In this document: positions 30,895 through 43,503 of the stretch, one piece after another
How positions within the stretch are numbered: position 1 is the first letter of the stretch
Layout of the letters: each line of letters opens with the position of its first letter
Assembly (NCBI GenBank): GCA_963556145.1
Contig: OY744465.1
Coordinates: 5,208,001-5,272,000 of the forward strand
Source: Hygrocybe punicea
Taxonomy: Eukaryota > Basidiomycota > Agaricomycetes > Agaricales > Hygrophoraceae
Direction: 5' to 3'
DNA length: 64,000 nt
Translations under genes and position numbers: made by a program
The notes under the pieces: model-generated
Told to the model about the DNA's origin: nothing
Database searches by the model: none
What the model saw: only the letters and a program-made list of their open reading frames with translations

Positions 30895-33606
30895 TCAGGA
30901 CCCAAGATGAAAGTTGTCGTCATTTTCACTTCCAATATCCGTTGTCGGCATCATGGATAGGTTTTCAGGTAACACAGCATGACTTCTTTGCTTTCCCATT
31001 GCTACCAATTTCCTCCGCAGGCAATATTCGTTGTCGTCCTCGCTGATGGGATCTTCATCATCTATCGGAAACTGGTGGGTTCCATAAGCGTTGCTTTTCT
31101 GAAGTATTTCCAAAGCTGCTTTATTGTCTACATTCAGATCTTCAATAATGAGCAAGATGGCCGTTTCAGGGATCAAGATGAAGTTGATAAACTTTTGTCT
31201 CGGGACGCCATGGATTTTGTCTTCTTCTGATATGGGCACCAAATCATGCAGGATTTTGGATATTTCAGCATGTCCCCTTTCACCGTAACTTCATAATAAT
31301 ATCAGTGAGTATCAATCCGGATTTCGTGAAGACTTACTATCCAGAGCCACGTCCATAGCTTGTTGCAAACTCATGTTCTCCCACAATGTCAAATGCACGG
31401 TTTTTCCCAAACGTTTCAACCCAGAGCTTCAGTGACTGGAAGAAGACGCTGTCCTGGGGATCGTCGATGATCTCTTCGAGTACGTATTTTAGTTCATATA
31501 TCTTTTCCCTCAATGCCTTGAAGTTAATTGCTCGTGGCCAGCCCTGCTCGATAGCTTCTGGTAGAACAATCGCTTCAAAATGATGTTGTTGGCAATATGC
31601 CAATGTTTTGGCAAATAAACCGTCATCGGGATATATCTCCATCGTGTGCGCATCTAATTCCTTTTGTAGCTTCTTGAGAAGAGCAGATGGGTTCTCTGGC
31701 AAGACCTCTTTGCAATACTGACAATGATTTTTATTGCCCACCGTCGACATTTCAATGCTTGACTCCGTGCTCGGTTCGTCTGTGTCTGAAATCTCGATGG
31801 AATCTTTGGAGGCTTCTGTCACGAATTCGGTCCATGAACCCTTCGATGAAACACCACAGGGTTGGTATTTTGGTACAAGGTGAGCGTTTTCCTTGTAGAT
31901 CCTGTAGTGTTTGTGGAATGTTGACCTATGATACTGCAGTCCGAAAACCATCTCAAATGCAGTATCCTGATGGATCTTCGGCAGACGCTGTGCTCGCAAT
32001 CGGTCCATAAATTCAAAACCTTCAATAATGTCCACAGCAAAGAATGTGGTCGGCCATGCCCTTTCACCCCCACGCCGATTCTTTCCTACCCAGGGGCGAT
32101 CCTTTAGTGGAACGTCACATAACAGAAGTCCATGATTGGTATGTGGACCCCCACGTCTGTTTCCCAGTGCTGATATCGTCTTTGAGGGTAATGCTGGTGT
32201 CACTGTAGGTATTTCGGCAACTGCACTCTGTGAAGACTTTTCGGTTGTGCCAGGGGCTCCCTTTAAAACATTTTTGTTATCCCGGACCCAGGTGTTTGCA
32301 GTGATCCATGGATTTTTAACGACCCTTTTGGGACTGGAGAGAAGATCGGTGGATTTTGGTAAGCTTTCTCGAGTGCGTTTCTTGCTGGTATTCAAATGAG
32401 CCAGCTCGGCCTCAAGACCAGGGCAGCTTTGTAGGCGAGGGCCAATTATACCGGCAGAAAGCTTTTGGAACAATAAAGTCTCGCCTGTTTCCACTTGTCG
32501 GACAATGTCGAGGGTGTGGCAGTCCCAGCGACTTTGTAACCGGTTATATGTTTCTGCATGCATGTTCCTTTCCAGACCCAAGACCTCCGCAAGTTCCGGG
32601 TGGTCCCTAATCCGAAAATCTGGATATGTTTCAACCTGCAGCGGTAATACAACCGGCTGACATTCCTCCTAGATCAGATAAATCAGAAGATATTCCTGTT
32701 TTTAAGAACATGGCGTACCTGATACCACGCAATGGCAGTTACCTGTATTAATTTCTGCTGTCGTGATTCTAATGTAGCATGCTTCATATTCGTGCATCTA
32801 TCATCTTCCTTTGCAGCTGCTTTACGTCGTTCTAACCAAGCCGGTGTGGTAGCCTGCCACATTGTGGCAACTGGGACGGCATGGCTTGCTCTAGCAGCAG
32901 GTCGTGTTCTAAGCCCATCATTTATCACAATGGATGTTGCTTGTGTCGTGCATTGCAGAGCAATGGCATTTGCAGGGGCAGGAATGCCTTGTATCATGGG
33001 AACCACAAAGGAGGAAGTTGTCTGAGGGGTTGTCGAGTATTGTGAGTTGGAAGCTACAGACGTTGGTGGAGGAACATGTTGCTCTTTGCTGATATCTTGG
33101 CTTTGCATGCCTGGTGCTGCACTATCAGCCCATGGGACAGGGATCTGGACTCGTGAAGGCAAGGGAGGCTGTGTTCCATGAAATGTCAATGCTTCTGATG
33201 CTGATTCGCTAGGCATTGTTTGTGAGACAGTGACAGAGGTTGGCCCTGGCATTTGAATCACAGTAAATGTCCGAGCGTCAATGCGATGCTTCCGTTCCTG
33301 GCATGTCGGGTGGAGTAACCCCTTGGCATCAGCCTCACGAGCTGCATCTTGACAGCATTTGCAACAGAAAAGGTGTGTACACTCTGTGTGACCTTTGTTT
33401 CGTCCACCTCTGACAGTCCTACAGGTATCGCGGGCGCAATAAATGCCTCCCTGAGGTCGTTGAAGTGAGGCTATGAGAGCCTCTCGAGCCAAATGTGGTT
33501 CCCCAAGCAAACTGGATGAAATGAAATTGTTGTTCGGTAAAGGAATGGTGTGTTGGTTGATATCAGAGAGGGTGGGTATATCAGACGAATTGTGGATCGT
33601 CGGCAT
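30895..33606 (-). CDS. RTC4-like domain protein with Cys-rich N-terminal region
   Basis: Three exons (33606-32743, 32668-31338, 31288-30895), introns of 74 and 49 nt, joined in frame to 862 residues. The C-terminal ~240 residues match the RTC4-like domain: CQYCKEVLPENPSALLKKL, then AYCQQHHFEAIVLPEAIEQGWP, IDFKAL-like FKALREKIYEL, IIDDPQDSVFF, YYGERGHAEI and FILIPETAILLIIEDLNVDNKAALEIL. RTC4 was named from yeast telomere-capping genetics; biochemical activity is unknown and many basidiomycete copies exist. The N-terminal half has a Cys/His-rich block (YCARDTC...CTHLFCCKCC...HPTC, about residues 56-105) that may bind zinc, then a long Pro/Ser/Thr-rich linker. The start is the first ATG. No upstream element was recognised. 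Neighbours do not reveal its job. Confidence 0.8.
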
Positions 33607-36600
33607 CCTTGATTGATTTGGCAGCTCAGATAGAACGTTAGGATCGTCCTTAGCAGCTTCTATAATGGCCTGCGCAGTGTCAGTTGGTAAAGGACTGGAT
33701 TGGAAAATTGTGTTTCGACAGTGACGGTTTGAACACTTTGGAAATTAGCTGATTTCTTAGTGCAGAACACAAAAAGATCTCACCGTTTGCTGTATACGGT
33801 TTTTATTTCCTATATTACCCGTCCCTTTGTTGATAGAAGGGGGGTTCAAGAAATTACCGCACAACTGACACTGCGAAAACATGATGATTTTACCATGAAT
33901 ATTTACTTGTCTTGTACATAATTAATTATTTTATTAATAATAATGGATGCCGTGCAGCGGCGCAACCTGAGTTTCAATGCGAAGTTGCTGAGTTCGAAGA
34001 TAATAGAAGTTGTCCACAAGTCCCGTGAACAAAGTCGGCGGCGGTCAGACATTGTGGTAAATTGAGGAGTCTGCCAGTGGGATCTGAATTGTTGGCTATA
34101 AGCGCCTATTAGCCTTCTTTGATGACTGCGGCATCAAACTTCTCAGTCTTTTAACTAAACACATTATGAAGGTAACTGTCGACATTGGTGAGCTGTGGAG
34201 CCGGTTCTAGTTTCCTGACAACTTGAAGAAAGCTCCCGGAACCCAAATGGTCACAAGGACTCGGAGCTCGCATAGTCTTAGGGTGAACGCCCACTTACTT
34301 TGAGTCCATTGTCACTCAGTGAAAGCCATTAGTTCGTACAATCTTTCCATACAGCCACTAGCAACACTGCAGGCAAGTACTGAAATAGTACAGTTACCCG
34401 GAACTCGAGCGATCACGAGCACATATTGGATTCCTACCATCCCGCTGAGCTCAACATCACAGTGGCAACCGGAGAAGATACGAACAGGATATGCTGCAGG
34501 CTTCTTTTCGAATCTGGTGGTGTGCCCATTGCCAATACTTACAATTTGGTGAGATGACACTGTAACAAATCGATAAACAGAGCTCGGCTTGTGTACACTG
34601 TAGGCTCCAGGAAATCGAAATCGGACTTCATACTCAACGCATCAGGATGATCTGGCGGCGATATTTTGTTCTAGGCATTGTCCCTCAGCTAACCGATTTT
34701 GCTATGCACACGACGGGGAAGCTGTTGGAGATGATCAAGAGCGGCTTTTAATGATGGGCCTCTTAGTGGAGATGGTGGGTTGATCGGGCAACACTTATGC
34801 AGCCTGTCAAGTTAAATGCCAATGCGCTGGCGAGACCTTGAGGAGTCTTGGAAGCGATGGTTTCCAAAGTGAGATGCGCGGTGGTAACGGCTGTTGTTAT
34901 TTACCCCCCCCCCCTTTTGTTCGAGTCGTATTACTACTGCCAGTATGGATGCATATGCCTCAACCACGATATGAATTAACAAGATCAATTGGCGGCTCAA
35001 AACAAGATACAATATCAATGTTATCCCGATGTCAAATTAAATTATTCACCCCGGTCCTCGTGTTTACCCTGGGCCGTGAAGACGCGGAGGCCCCGCAGCT
35101 TCAGCCCGACCATAACCGCGAAGTCCTGTGTGCCAAAACATTATTCTTAGTGACATGACGCAAAGGAAGAGCATAACGCACAACAATCAACAACAGGACA
35201 CGCCGTCCACGCCGTCCACGGTCGGCAGTGGCAGGAAACGCATCCTCAACATCTGCTGCCGTTTCACCGTCTTTGTGGGCGGGGCCGGATGTCATATCCA
35301 TTTCAGTGGTGTATACATCCTGATTTTGGGTTGACTTCAATGCCGATAGTAAAATGCCAGATGACTCACCGCGGCCGGTACTGTGGCGAGGTAGTCATCT
35401 CTAGAACGATTGTCCACCGTGCTCTTGAGTAAAATTGTATATCAGCATAAGAAATGCAAGATCGAATAAATAACATTGTCTACCATGAGGTTATCTTGCC
35501 AAGAAGGTCGACCAGCGTAGGGATGATAGCGACGCTGGAGACATGCGCGATATGGAGGTAGTCGCAATGGATACTCTCCTGCCGGGGTCAACACCAGCGA
35601 AAATGACGGGAGATGTGGTTCGGGGACTCTGGTTCTCATTTGAATGGACCAAGTATATATGGAACAAAATCCAAGTGGAAGAGAATCAGAGACCGAAGGG
35701 AGAAGAAACTGAAGGAAAGAGAAGACGGACAGTCAGAATTTATAGGCCGTCATTGTTTCGCACGAGAGAAAAAAAAGAGGGCAAAAAAATCATCCAACCA
35801 GGTCCACATCCAGTTAGAGGTTTCCGAATTCTGACGAATGGGGTAAGGGTCAACTGTATTCAATTTTGCTTTCGTCCGTCTTCTGGACCTCGCCGCCCAC
35901 GGTGCTCCGCCGCAATTATCGACAGACTCACATAATGAGCCACCAGGGTAACGCTTGATGAGTCGCCATTGGCGATGTAAAAGCCAAATTACGACTCGAG
36001 GGTCAAAATCTATTCAAATGTGCGCCCGTGATCACTGGACTTTTGCCTCCGCCTTAATCATTAGCAAAACCAAAACATGGGACATCAATGGAATGCTCTG
36101 AGGGCCACGGCCGTTGGTGCCTCAAGCTTTGGGGAGTATGCCAGCTGCCGAAATTGGACAAAATGAAACAAATTGATCTCGCTGCCCTGGGCGCTCCACC
36201 TAAATCATCGGCGGAATTGAGGCATGCGGGGTCAAGAGTGTGATTGATAAGTAGCCATTCGTCTCAGAAGTCGAGAAGTATACCATTGCAGCGGCCGAAA
36301 AAATGGAAACACAACAATAGTATTCTTCCAGCTTTATCAGAGATTCAAAGTAACCACTCACGACGCTGGTTGATATTCCAGCTTTGATGCTTCCACAATG
36401 CCCGGCACTCTCCTTGTCACGTCAAATGTCACATTACGTTAATGTCACATAACATACGTGTCACGTCACGCCACAAGGCCAGTGCCAGCTCCTGCAATCA
36501 CTAGCAATCCATTCACTCAATGAATGCATTCAAAGCCCAGGGAGACTCAGACAGCGCAAGTGTGTGATCAAAATGGAAAAGGACTTCACCACACAGCAAC

Positions 36601-37430
36601 GTTGGTCCCCCCTCCGCATCGCAACAACAGCCAGAACAGAGGCGATAATGAGCCTCCCCCCTCCGCAACATTGACGTTCGCAGAGAGAAACAAGATTCCA
36701 GACAACTCAGGGAGTGAACTGGGACTCACCGTGACCTTTGACGATTTTGGAACCGTGCAACGCTGGGCCATGGAGCCCGAAGAGCCTTGACTTCGGATTT
36801 TAACCGAAAATGCCATTGGAGTTGGCGAAAACATCCTAGGAGGTCGCCTGAAGATTCTCCATGTGAAGGTAAGGAAGCCCCTTTGAGGGGCTCCGACGAA
36901 ATCGAGGTATTGCAGCTTTTGGGTATCGGTCCTCGTCCCACCACGGTTAGAGATGCCTCCCGCAAGCTGCCCAGTTGTGGAGACCAGGTAAGAAGTTGAA
37001 GGCGCCCTATGGCTTGCTAGTCGTCGCCAAGAAAGAAACTGTGCTTGAATTCGGTGATCCTCAAGGCATCAGATAATTAACCAGTAAGTACCCGTCGAAA
37101 CTGAGCAAGAGCGAGGTACGAAACCGAGATTGTGCTGAGATCCTTGTCACGGTGGCCAATGATTTGCACAAGCGCAAATTCCGTTACAAACAAACGCCGA
37201 CAGTCTGGCCAAGTTTTTCTCAATCCCCGCCAATCAACGATTCGTCTTCCAAAAAAATTCTTTGACTGGTGTTTGCGGCTTGCATTGTCTCATCTGCATA
37301 TCGCCAACCCTCAAAATTGTCAAGCAGAATGTCCAGATCGCCAACTACAGAAACGGCTCTGGTTTCTATCGATATCGTTGGACCTCGACAAGCATTGAAT
37401 TCTCTGCAGCGGTAGCGAGGTAAGAGCTGA
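33607..37430. other. Long gene-poor stretch with repeat fragments
   Basis: No gene with recognisable domains. Points of note: a dispersed repeat at 34079-34182 shared with 53846-53950; a C-homopolymer at 34905-34914; a minus-strand spliced-looking set at about 35640-35100 (RPSWQDNLM, then DDYLATVPAA, then a 79-codon tail) that could be a small hypothetical gene but has no known motif; and small ORFs at 36524-36790 without support. Composition is mixed and compatible with old, decayed repeats. Confidence 0.35.
34079..34182. repeat. Dispersed repeat shared with 53846-53950
   Basis: Both copies contain, in order, GGATCTGAA, GCTATA(A/G)GCGCC(T/C)ATTAG, CATCAAACTTCT-like sequence, AGTCTTTT(A/C)ACTAAACAC and ATTATGAA, followed by GTAACTGTCGA or ATAACTATCGA. 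Identity is roughly 85% by eye. Not recognised as a named element. Confidence 0.6.
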
Positions 37431-37439
37431 CCGCCATAT

Positions 37440-39200
37440 GAACATCTTCCGCCGCGGCAAAGTCTTCTCCCATAGGGCGGTCGCTTGGGAGGAACCGCGC
37501 TGGCTGCCGGTGGTGGTTATTGGTATCTGAACCCGCCTCTCGTGTGTCGACAACGAATACTTGCCGACCCCCGCCGCAATGCGCTCCTCCCTCTAGAGGA
37601 CAAATGTTAGCCGCTGGAACCAATTGAACCTGTGCAGACTCAAAGGTCCAATGTAACGAATTTGACTTGCATCTCGTTGGAGGCCGAGCTACTGGCGCTG
37701 GTGTTGCCGTTGATGCTGCCAGTCGAGGTCGAAAGTGGCTAAGAACTCGTTGAGAGGGATGATTTCAGTGCAGGTACCAGTGATTTTATTTATTTCAATT
37801 TTTGAATCTGGTCGCCCAAGCTCTTTATTACATGACCATTGGGAATTTTGGATTTGATTTACTTGAAATAATACGCGTCACAGAACGTCCTCATATTTAT
37901 TTGTAGGAACTTCTACCCAACTGGTACATGGGTGTCCGCTATCTCCAAAAAGCTGTCTTCCAGCTCGATTACGAGCAATACAAACTGGTTCGCGAAACCC
38001 TCCATGAACGACGTATCCTTTTTGCTTCTGGGGCCTTATCTGTCTACGATGTTGCCCATCATGCTACCCATCTACAAGTACGTATTCACTAGCCCCTGTC
38101 TCCGTTTCTAGCTTACGGCGCGAGAAGATACCGTACTATTGGTCCGGGTGTAATATGTATGATGTTTTGGCTGGTAAGTAGAACAAGGAAAGTTCTTACC
38201 TGACAAGCAAAAAAGGCATTAGAGACCTTCCTGATGTTGAAACGCGACGGACTGGTTGGTGCCGTGGTCTATCATGACGGTGCGCATATAACGATTCACA
38301 GCTGGCATTCTGTGTTGAACCAATGATGTATCAATGCATCTGTAGGGCTCACAATGACTGCGGTCAAACAAAGCAGTCGTTGCTAACCATTGCGAGGTCA
38401 CAGCGCTTCATAAGAACCCTACCGGAAATCTGGATGGAGTACGAATCAAGCACCACCTGGCTGGTGAAGAGTGGGACATTTGTGCCGAGGCAAGTCACAC
38501 CCCGAAGTGAACATGTCATAATCAACACTCTGCTCTGTTGATTAGGGCATCATAAAAATGCGACGGGACCGTTCACAGACACCCTCCTCACGCTCGACAA
38601 TCCCTCTCACAAACCCATCGTCCAACCATCCTCTGGCATCCACATCGTACTGCCAGACTATTATTCCCCGCGGAACATGGGTCTCCTGGATCCGGCCACC
38701 TCTGATGGCTGCGTTATATTCTTCCTCCCTTGGCAAGGCAATACTATCGCAGGCACCACCGACTCTCCTGCTGAGGTAGGACGCGAGCCATGTGCTCGTG
38801 AAGAAGACATCCTTTGGGTCCCGAAGGATGTGCGCCCACATCGCTGTGAACGTGGCCTGCGGCCACTTGTGCGGAATCCGGCCGGAAAATCTAGTTCCGG
38901 AATATTTGATCTATGTATCTGATTCCGGATTGTTGACCATTATAGGGAGGAATTGGACGACGTATGGGTGATGGCGCAGGAAACTGTTGATACAGCTTTG
39001 AAAACATTTAGGTTGGAGGGATTGGTGAGGAATGACTACGTTACGGATGGAGCCACACCATGGTTTTTACACACGATAAAAATTGCTGACTGGGGGCTGG
39101 ACCCCGATGCAGCGTCGAGCATAGGAGCTTACTCGAAACTGTTGCCATCGTTGGGCTCCCAAGTTATGATTCAACTTCAGGTTGCCCCCTGTTGTGCTTA
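37440..39200 (+). pseudogene. Decayed FAD-dependent glycerol-3-phosphate dehydrogenase (GUT2-like)
   Basis: The parent enzyme is the mitochondrial FAD enzyme that oxidises glycerol 3-phosphate to dihydroxyacetone phosphate and feeds electrons to ubiquinone. Recognisable pieces in order: ATGAGVAVDAASRG of the FAD-binding fold (about 37690-37735); after an intron GVRYLQKAVFQLDYEQYKLVRETLHERR (about 37930-38015), LPIMLPIYK, MYDVLAG, KALETFLMLKRDGLVGAVVYHDGAH (about 38215-38285), a spaced NATGPFTDTL-like stretch (about 38555-38590), GIHIVLPDYYSPRNMGLLDPATSDG (about 38636-38710) and IFFLPWQGNTIAGTTDSPAE. They are in different frames with stops and a degraded N-terminus and C-terminus. The functional gene should lie elsewhere. 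The segment to 39200 fits the C-terminal helical part only loosely. Confidence 0.75.
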
Positions 39201-39233
39201 AACATCTTTCTTGGTGGCTGTTATGATCTCCCC

Positions 39234-39831
39234 TCAACCTTTAATGACGGCAATCAACGAATCTCCTATCCATTCCTCGCCAATCCTCCACTCGCTATCC
39301 CATCCCCATCCCATAACAATCTGCACAGCATCGTGAACATGTCGATCAACCTGTAATTCCTCACACAGCTCTTCATCGTCCACATCGACATACCCATCCT
39401 GCAGGTCGTACAGGTTGTAACCAATGAGTCCAGACAGATCGGATTCGAGAGTGCCACGAGGCAAGCATGGTGCGCAAAATAGAGGCATAGACGGCGCTTT
39501 GGCGTATGGCACTGCGGCGATTTGAGAGATGTCAGGTGTGGTGTGATTGTCAGTTCAGATGCGGAGAAAGACGAGAAGAGAGGGGGTATAGAATGAGATA
39601 CTGGACAGAGGCAAGGGTTTGATAGAGGGTGAGGCGGCGGAGGCATCCCTTGGCGTGGAAATCACTGCTGGTGTCCAATAGTAACTTATGCGGTGGGGAT
39701 CGTGGCAAGCCCATGTCTGTGAGTATGTTGGAGGCAGCTTCAAGTTTGTCATCACGGCTAATGCAAGAAAAGTGCTGCATGAGCGCGCAAAATGAGCACA
39801 TTGGACTTTTATAATAAACTCTGAGGACCAA
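39234..39831 (-). CDS. Possible small hypothetical gene, two exons
   Basis: Two minus-strand open segments (39831 to about 39550, and 39512 to 39234) could form one spliced product. The second has a protein-like composition (ESDLSGLIGYNLYDLQDGYVDVDDEELCEEL). No ATG-to-stop path with confirmed splice sites was fixed, and no family is recognised. It is convergent with the decayed dehydrogenase. Confidence 0.25.
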
Positions 39832-40209
39832 CCATGAGAATGACTAGGTAGAGAGGGATCTCCACTCTATTAATTGCATTCCGGTCGATGGAAGTCTATG
39901 AAGCCCCACGTCGACCAACATCGGATTCGAAGCTGAGATTGGTAGGGAGGCTCGAGGACGGTCAGGACTCAGTACTCAGTACTCAAGGCATAAGCTGGCG
40001 GGGTGGCGGGCCGCAGTCACTCGGTCCTGACCTTCCCACAAGACTGGAACATTAATAGACGTTGGAATAGCCCTACATTGGATTACACAGCCGTCACGGT
40101 GCAGTCGCATTTTTTTTTACCTTGCAGTCTAAGCAAAGCACGGCTGAGGTGTCTCTAGACTCGGAGGCTGTGTACGAAAAGCTGTATCGTAAAAGCTGTA
40201 ACCAACAAG

Positions 40210-41026
40210 ATGGTTTCGACATCTGCCATGTCTGCGCTCCACACACTATTCTCCTACGCCCGCTCAATGTATGACGCTGTCAAGTACATGCCAATTGTGA
40301 GTATTTGACTGATTTCTGGGTCATGATACTGACAATCCCAGAATCTGCCAGGCTGCTACCAGTACTCACACCGACGACCATGACTCGTACATATTCTGCC
40401 TCCATCAACTTTGGCGAAGCCTCTCTCGAGGTTCCAACTCGACTCAAAGTCCACGTCCTCCTCTGCCAGTCGAACTGATCATCATAATCTTCCGTCTCGC
40501 TGATTGCTGGGTCCTTATACCGTCGATTAGCGTATCGACCACTGAATACGTCAGCCTTGGTAGCGTCGGACCCCTCGCAGTCAAACCGTGGATATCCACA
40601 CCCCCGATGCTCAACATTCCGCCCACCTCAATTGCTCGCCTTGAAATTGAAATTGTGTCAAGGGATCAAGGCTTCGCTAACGAACATTCAGCGTCATACA
40701 GCTGGTTCGAAATAGGATTGTACCCCAGCAGTCAGGTTGGCCCTGATTGTGATCGCTGCGATATTCGGGTCGGTGACAAACCTCGGGTAGTGATGAGAGA
40801 TGGCCGAGAGACCGCACTAGTCTGGACATTTCGCCACAACGAGATTGCGGGAAGAACGTTTAAAAGAGAGACGTCGATTTTGGACGCGAGCCACGAGGTA
40901 TGGAGGTACATGGAAGACGGGGATGTGCTGTGCGTGAGGGTGTGCGCACAATATCCTGCCTGGGCGAATTACGTGACGGAGGGACATCTTCGATTCTTCA
41001 AATATTTCGAGCCTGGGCGATTGTAA
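40210..41026 (+). CDS. F-box-like agaricomycete protein, intact
   Basis: Two exons (40210-40296 and 40352-41026; 55-nt GT-AG intron ending TGCCAG) give 253 residues. Exon 2 contains PPLPVELIIIIFRLAD, the N-terminal helix pattern of F-box-like domains. The rest, with RLEIEIVSRDQGFANEHSA, YSWFEIGL, ALVWTFRHNEIAGRTFKRET and DVLCVRVCAQYPAWANYV, is the C-terminal module of a large agaricomycete family of unknown ligand. F-box proteins usually recruit substrates to SCF ubiquitin ligases; here the match is partial. An inverted, broken relative lies at 51508-51725. The ATG starts exon 1 and no earlier in-frame ATG is near. Confidence 0.7.
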
Positions 41027-42038
41027 TAGCTCATCCTTCCCTCCCTCACACTAGGTACGCACGCATCATGTTTTTGCTTTGAAAATTGGTCCATGATATA
41101 GTAGAATGTTAGGTGACGCTTTATTTCGTGTGCACATGGATCTGATTCGAGACATCCCAGCATCTTTAGATTTGCCAGGCATTCAATATACCAGTCGGAA
41201 GATAGCTATCTACGTTCATTTGGTTGCAACGTTGCTTGATCATTGGGTCGTCGGAAGACCGTCGTTGATTTCAATGAGTGTTTGCGCAAATTTTATAAAA
41301 ATGTCTCATCTGTAGGACAATTATTGTCCGTCCTGGTGCCCGGAGGTAGGACTGCACCACATGCTAGAATACTACGAAAGGTGCTCAAGTAGCATAGTTG
41401 ATGAGATACACACCGTGGAGGACAACGAGTGCTCTTGGCATTGAAGTTGTCGCTTCGGTTTGTTCAGACAACAGGCCACGATCAACTGTGTTAACGAACG
41501 AGGCGCACCGTGATTGTTCATCGCAACTGTACTTGGATGCGCCAAATAATACGGTGGGCAAGTAATCCGCATTGCATTCAAACCGTCACTTGCTCCCTGC
41601 ATCGTATGCTTCTTGTCTCGCAGTCCATCCTGCCGATGATCCTCCAACATTTTTCCTCCCGAACACAGAGAGGGAGCTCACACAAGACAGATCAACCCGA
41701 GAGGGAACAGACAAATTGCATTGCAGCAATAATGCCGCACGTACCGTTACTTGGTTTGCGTGCCGTGGTTTCCTTGAGCACATTTTGCCAGCACTGGGTG
41801 TGGGATTGAAACCAACCTGCACAAAAGAAAAACCCATTTTAGCGAAACATACATTCGCTTCGATACTGCTGAGCGACTTGTATACCTGAAAAATCTAGTG
41901 CGACAGATCGCAGGAAGACTTTGCACCATTCGGACGGCCCTGTTGAAGTTGGGGGAATTCCTGCTGCGCTGGGGCTGAGAATTGAGACATAATGCAAGAA
42001 TGGATGTGTGGGGCAGAAGTAGTGGAACTCTCGAGGTT
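41027..42038. other. No supported gene
   Basis: Intergenic sequence between the F-box-like gene and the Tc1/mariner transposon. ORFs up to about 105 codons occur in several frames but show no motif, codon pattern or splice logic that I can defend. Confidence 0.4.
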
Positions 42039-42040
42039 TA

Positions 42041-42132
42041 CAGTCCTTTCGGAAATTCATGTCTCACGTGTTCAAGTGTGGTTGAAAATCCTGGAAAAGA
42101 AAAAAAAATCATTAAATCATCGAAAATCTATT
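42041..42132 (+). repeat. Left terminal inverted repeat
   Basis: Starts CAGTCCTTTCGGAAATTCAT and contains CACGTGTTCAAGTGTG and an A-rich run. It pairs with 45393-45483. A-tract plus CACGTG may serve transposase binding; this is inferred. Confidence 0.9.
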
Positions 42133-42229
42133 CCGCCCTCTTAACCTCACAGACACACTCCCAATTGTATCTAAACGATCATGGGCTATCGGCATATTAG
42201 CCCTGCAGCTTCTGGACCAAGGCTGGGAG

Positions 42230-43270
42230 ATGGAAGGTATTGTCGATGCACTTGGAGTCTCAGCAAAGAGCATTGGGCGATGGGTTGAAAAGTATGAAAC
42301 CTACGGGCACGTAGATCCACCAGGAGTGTTGCGAGGCCGTCCGCGCATCTTGAATGTTGATGCTATCGAGGATATCCGAGACCTGATTAATGAGACACCA
42401 TCACTTTACCTTGACGAAATCCTGGAATGGCTAACGATCTATCACGACCAGCCCATGTCAATAACAACCCTCCACGACAACTTGCAGGAGCTTGGATTGA
42501 CTCGCAAGATCACTCGGAAAGTTGCTGCCGAAAGAGATGATGCGGCTCGGGCTGCTTGGTTGTTTGATATCCTTGCAATTTATTCTGCAGACCAGATGGT
42601 ATTCCTGGACGAATCGAGCAAGGATGGCCGCACTCTTATTCGAAAATACGGCCGTGCACCTAGTGGTGAAGATCCCGTCGAGCAAGTACTTTTCGATCGA
42701 GGAGTGCGGTACAGCATCCTCCCTGCATTAACTTTGGATGGTTATATGGCTGTCCGAGTTGTTGAAGGCTCCATAGACGGCGCAGAATTCTATGACTTTG
42801 TTCTCAATGATGTTGTGAGTCTGTTGTTACAAATTCCCTTGCGGAGATTGATGGGAAGGCCAGCTTCCGAATATGAACCCATATCCTGCCCAGCATAGTG
42901 TGATTATTGTCGATAACTGCTCCACTCATAAAAGTGATGCCGTTCGGGAAGCTATTGAAGCATTAGGTATGTCCCCAAGAACAAGATCTTTACTCGGTCT
43001 CATACGTGCATTCAACAGGGTGTCAGCTGATATTCCTCCCCCCATATTCCCCCGATTTTAATCCTATCGAAGAAAGTTTTAGCTGTGGTAAGCGTCTCTA
43101 CATTGTAATGCAGCATTCATTGATACCAGACAGTGAAATCATGGCTGCGTCGTCATTGGCGACAGTTTCAAGACTCTGAATTTCCTGAGCGGGATCTTTG
43201 TGAGGCGTGTTTCAATGCAGTGACAGCCGAAAGAGCTCAAGGTTGGTTCCGAGATAGTGGCTACCTTTAG
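42230..43270 (+). CDS. Tc1/mariner-IS630-type transposase (DD34E)
   Basis: Four exons (42230-42814, 42864-42966, 43019-43087, 43134-43270) with introns of 46-52 nt, joined in frame to 297 residues. The N-terminus is helix-turn-helix (GVSAKSIGRWVEKYETYG), followed by a GRPRIL-type basic motif. The DDE core has MVFLDESS (first Asp), HSVIIVDNCSTH (second Asp), and FLPPYSPDFNPIEES (Glu) with 34 residues between the second Asp and the first Glu. The C-terminal VKSWLRRHW ... GWFRDSGYL is typical of fungal members. The frame is open upstream of the chosen ATG (ILALQLLDQGWE looks like part of the first helix) but has no ATG there, so the true start may use an unseen short exon. Role: excision and TA-targeted insertion of the element. 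Confidence 0.88.
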
Positions 43271-43503
43271 TTAAGATACTTAGGCCACTTACGGGAACAA
43301 CAAATATTCATTAAAGTACTGGGATATCATGTCGAGAGACATATTAAGTAGTAATCTCAAAGAAAATATGGGTATAAAAATGTAGAGAATGTGAAAGGCA
43401 CGGGATAATAGGAAAGGGGGGAGATTAAGTATGTTGCAAGGGTGAATCACAAGGAAAGAGTGTGTGAACGAAAGGGGGGGTGTAACCAAACTTGTCCGAA
43501 TAT

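Noticed and set aside
24690..33900. The 24.8-33.6 kb gene island as one large KDZ transposon
   Set aside because: No terminal inverted repeats or target duplication could be found around it, and BTB and RTC4-like genes are ordinary host families. Kept as separate genes.
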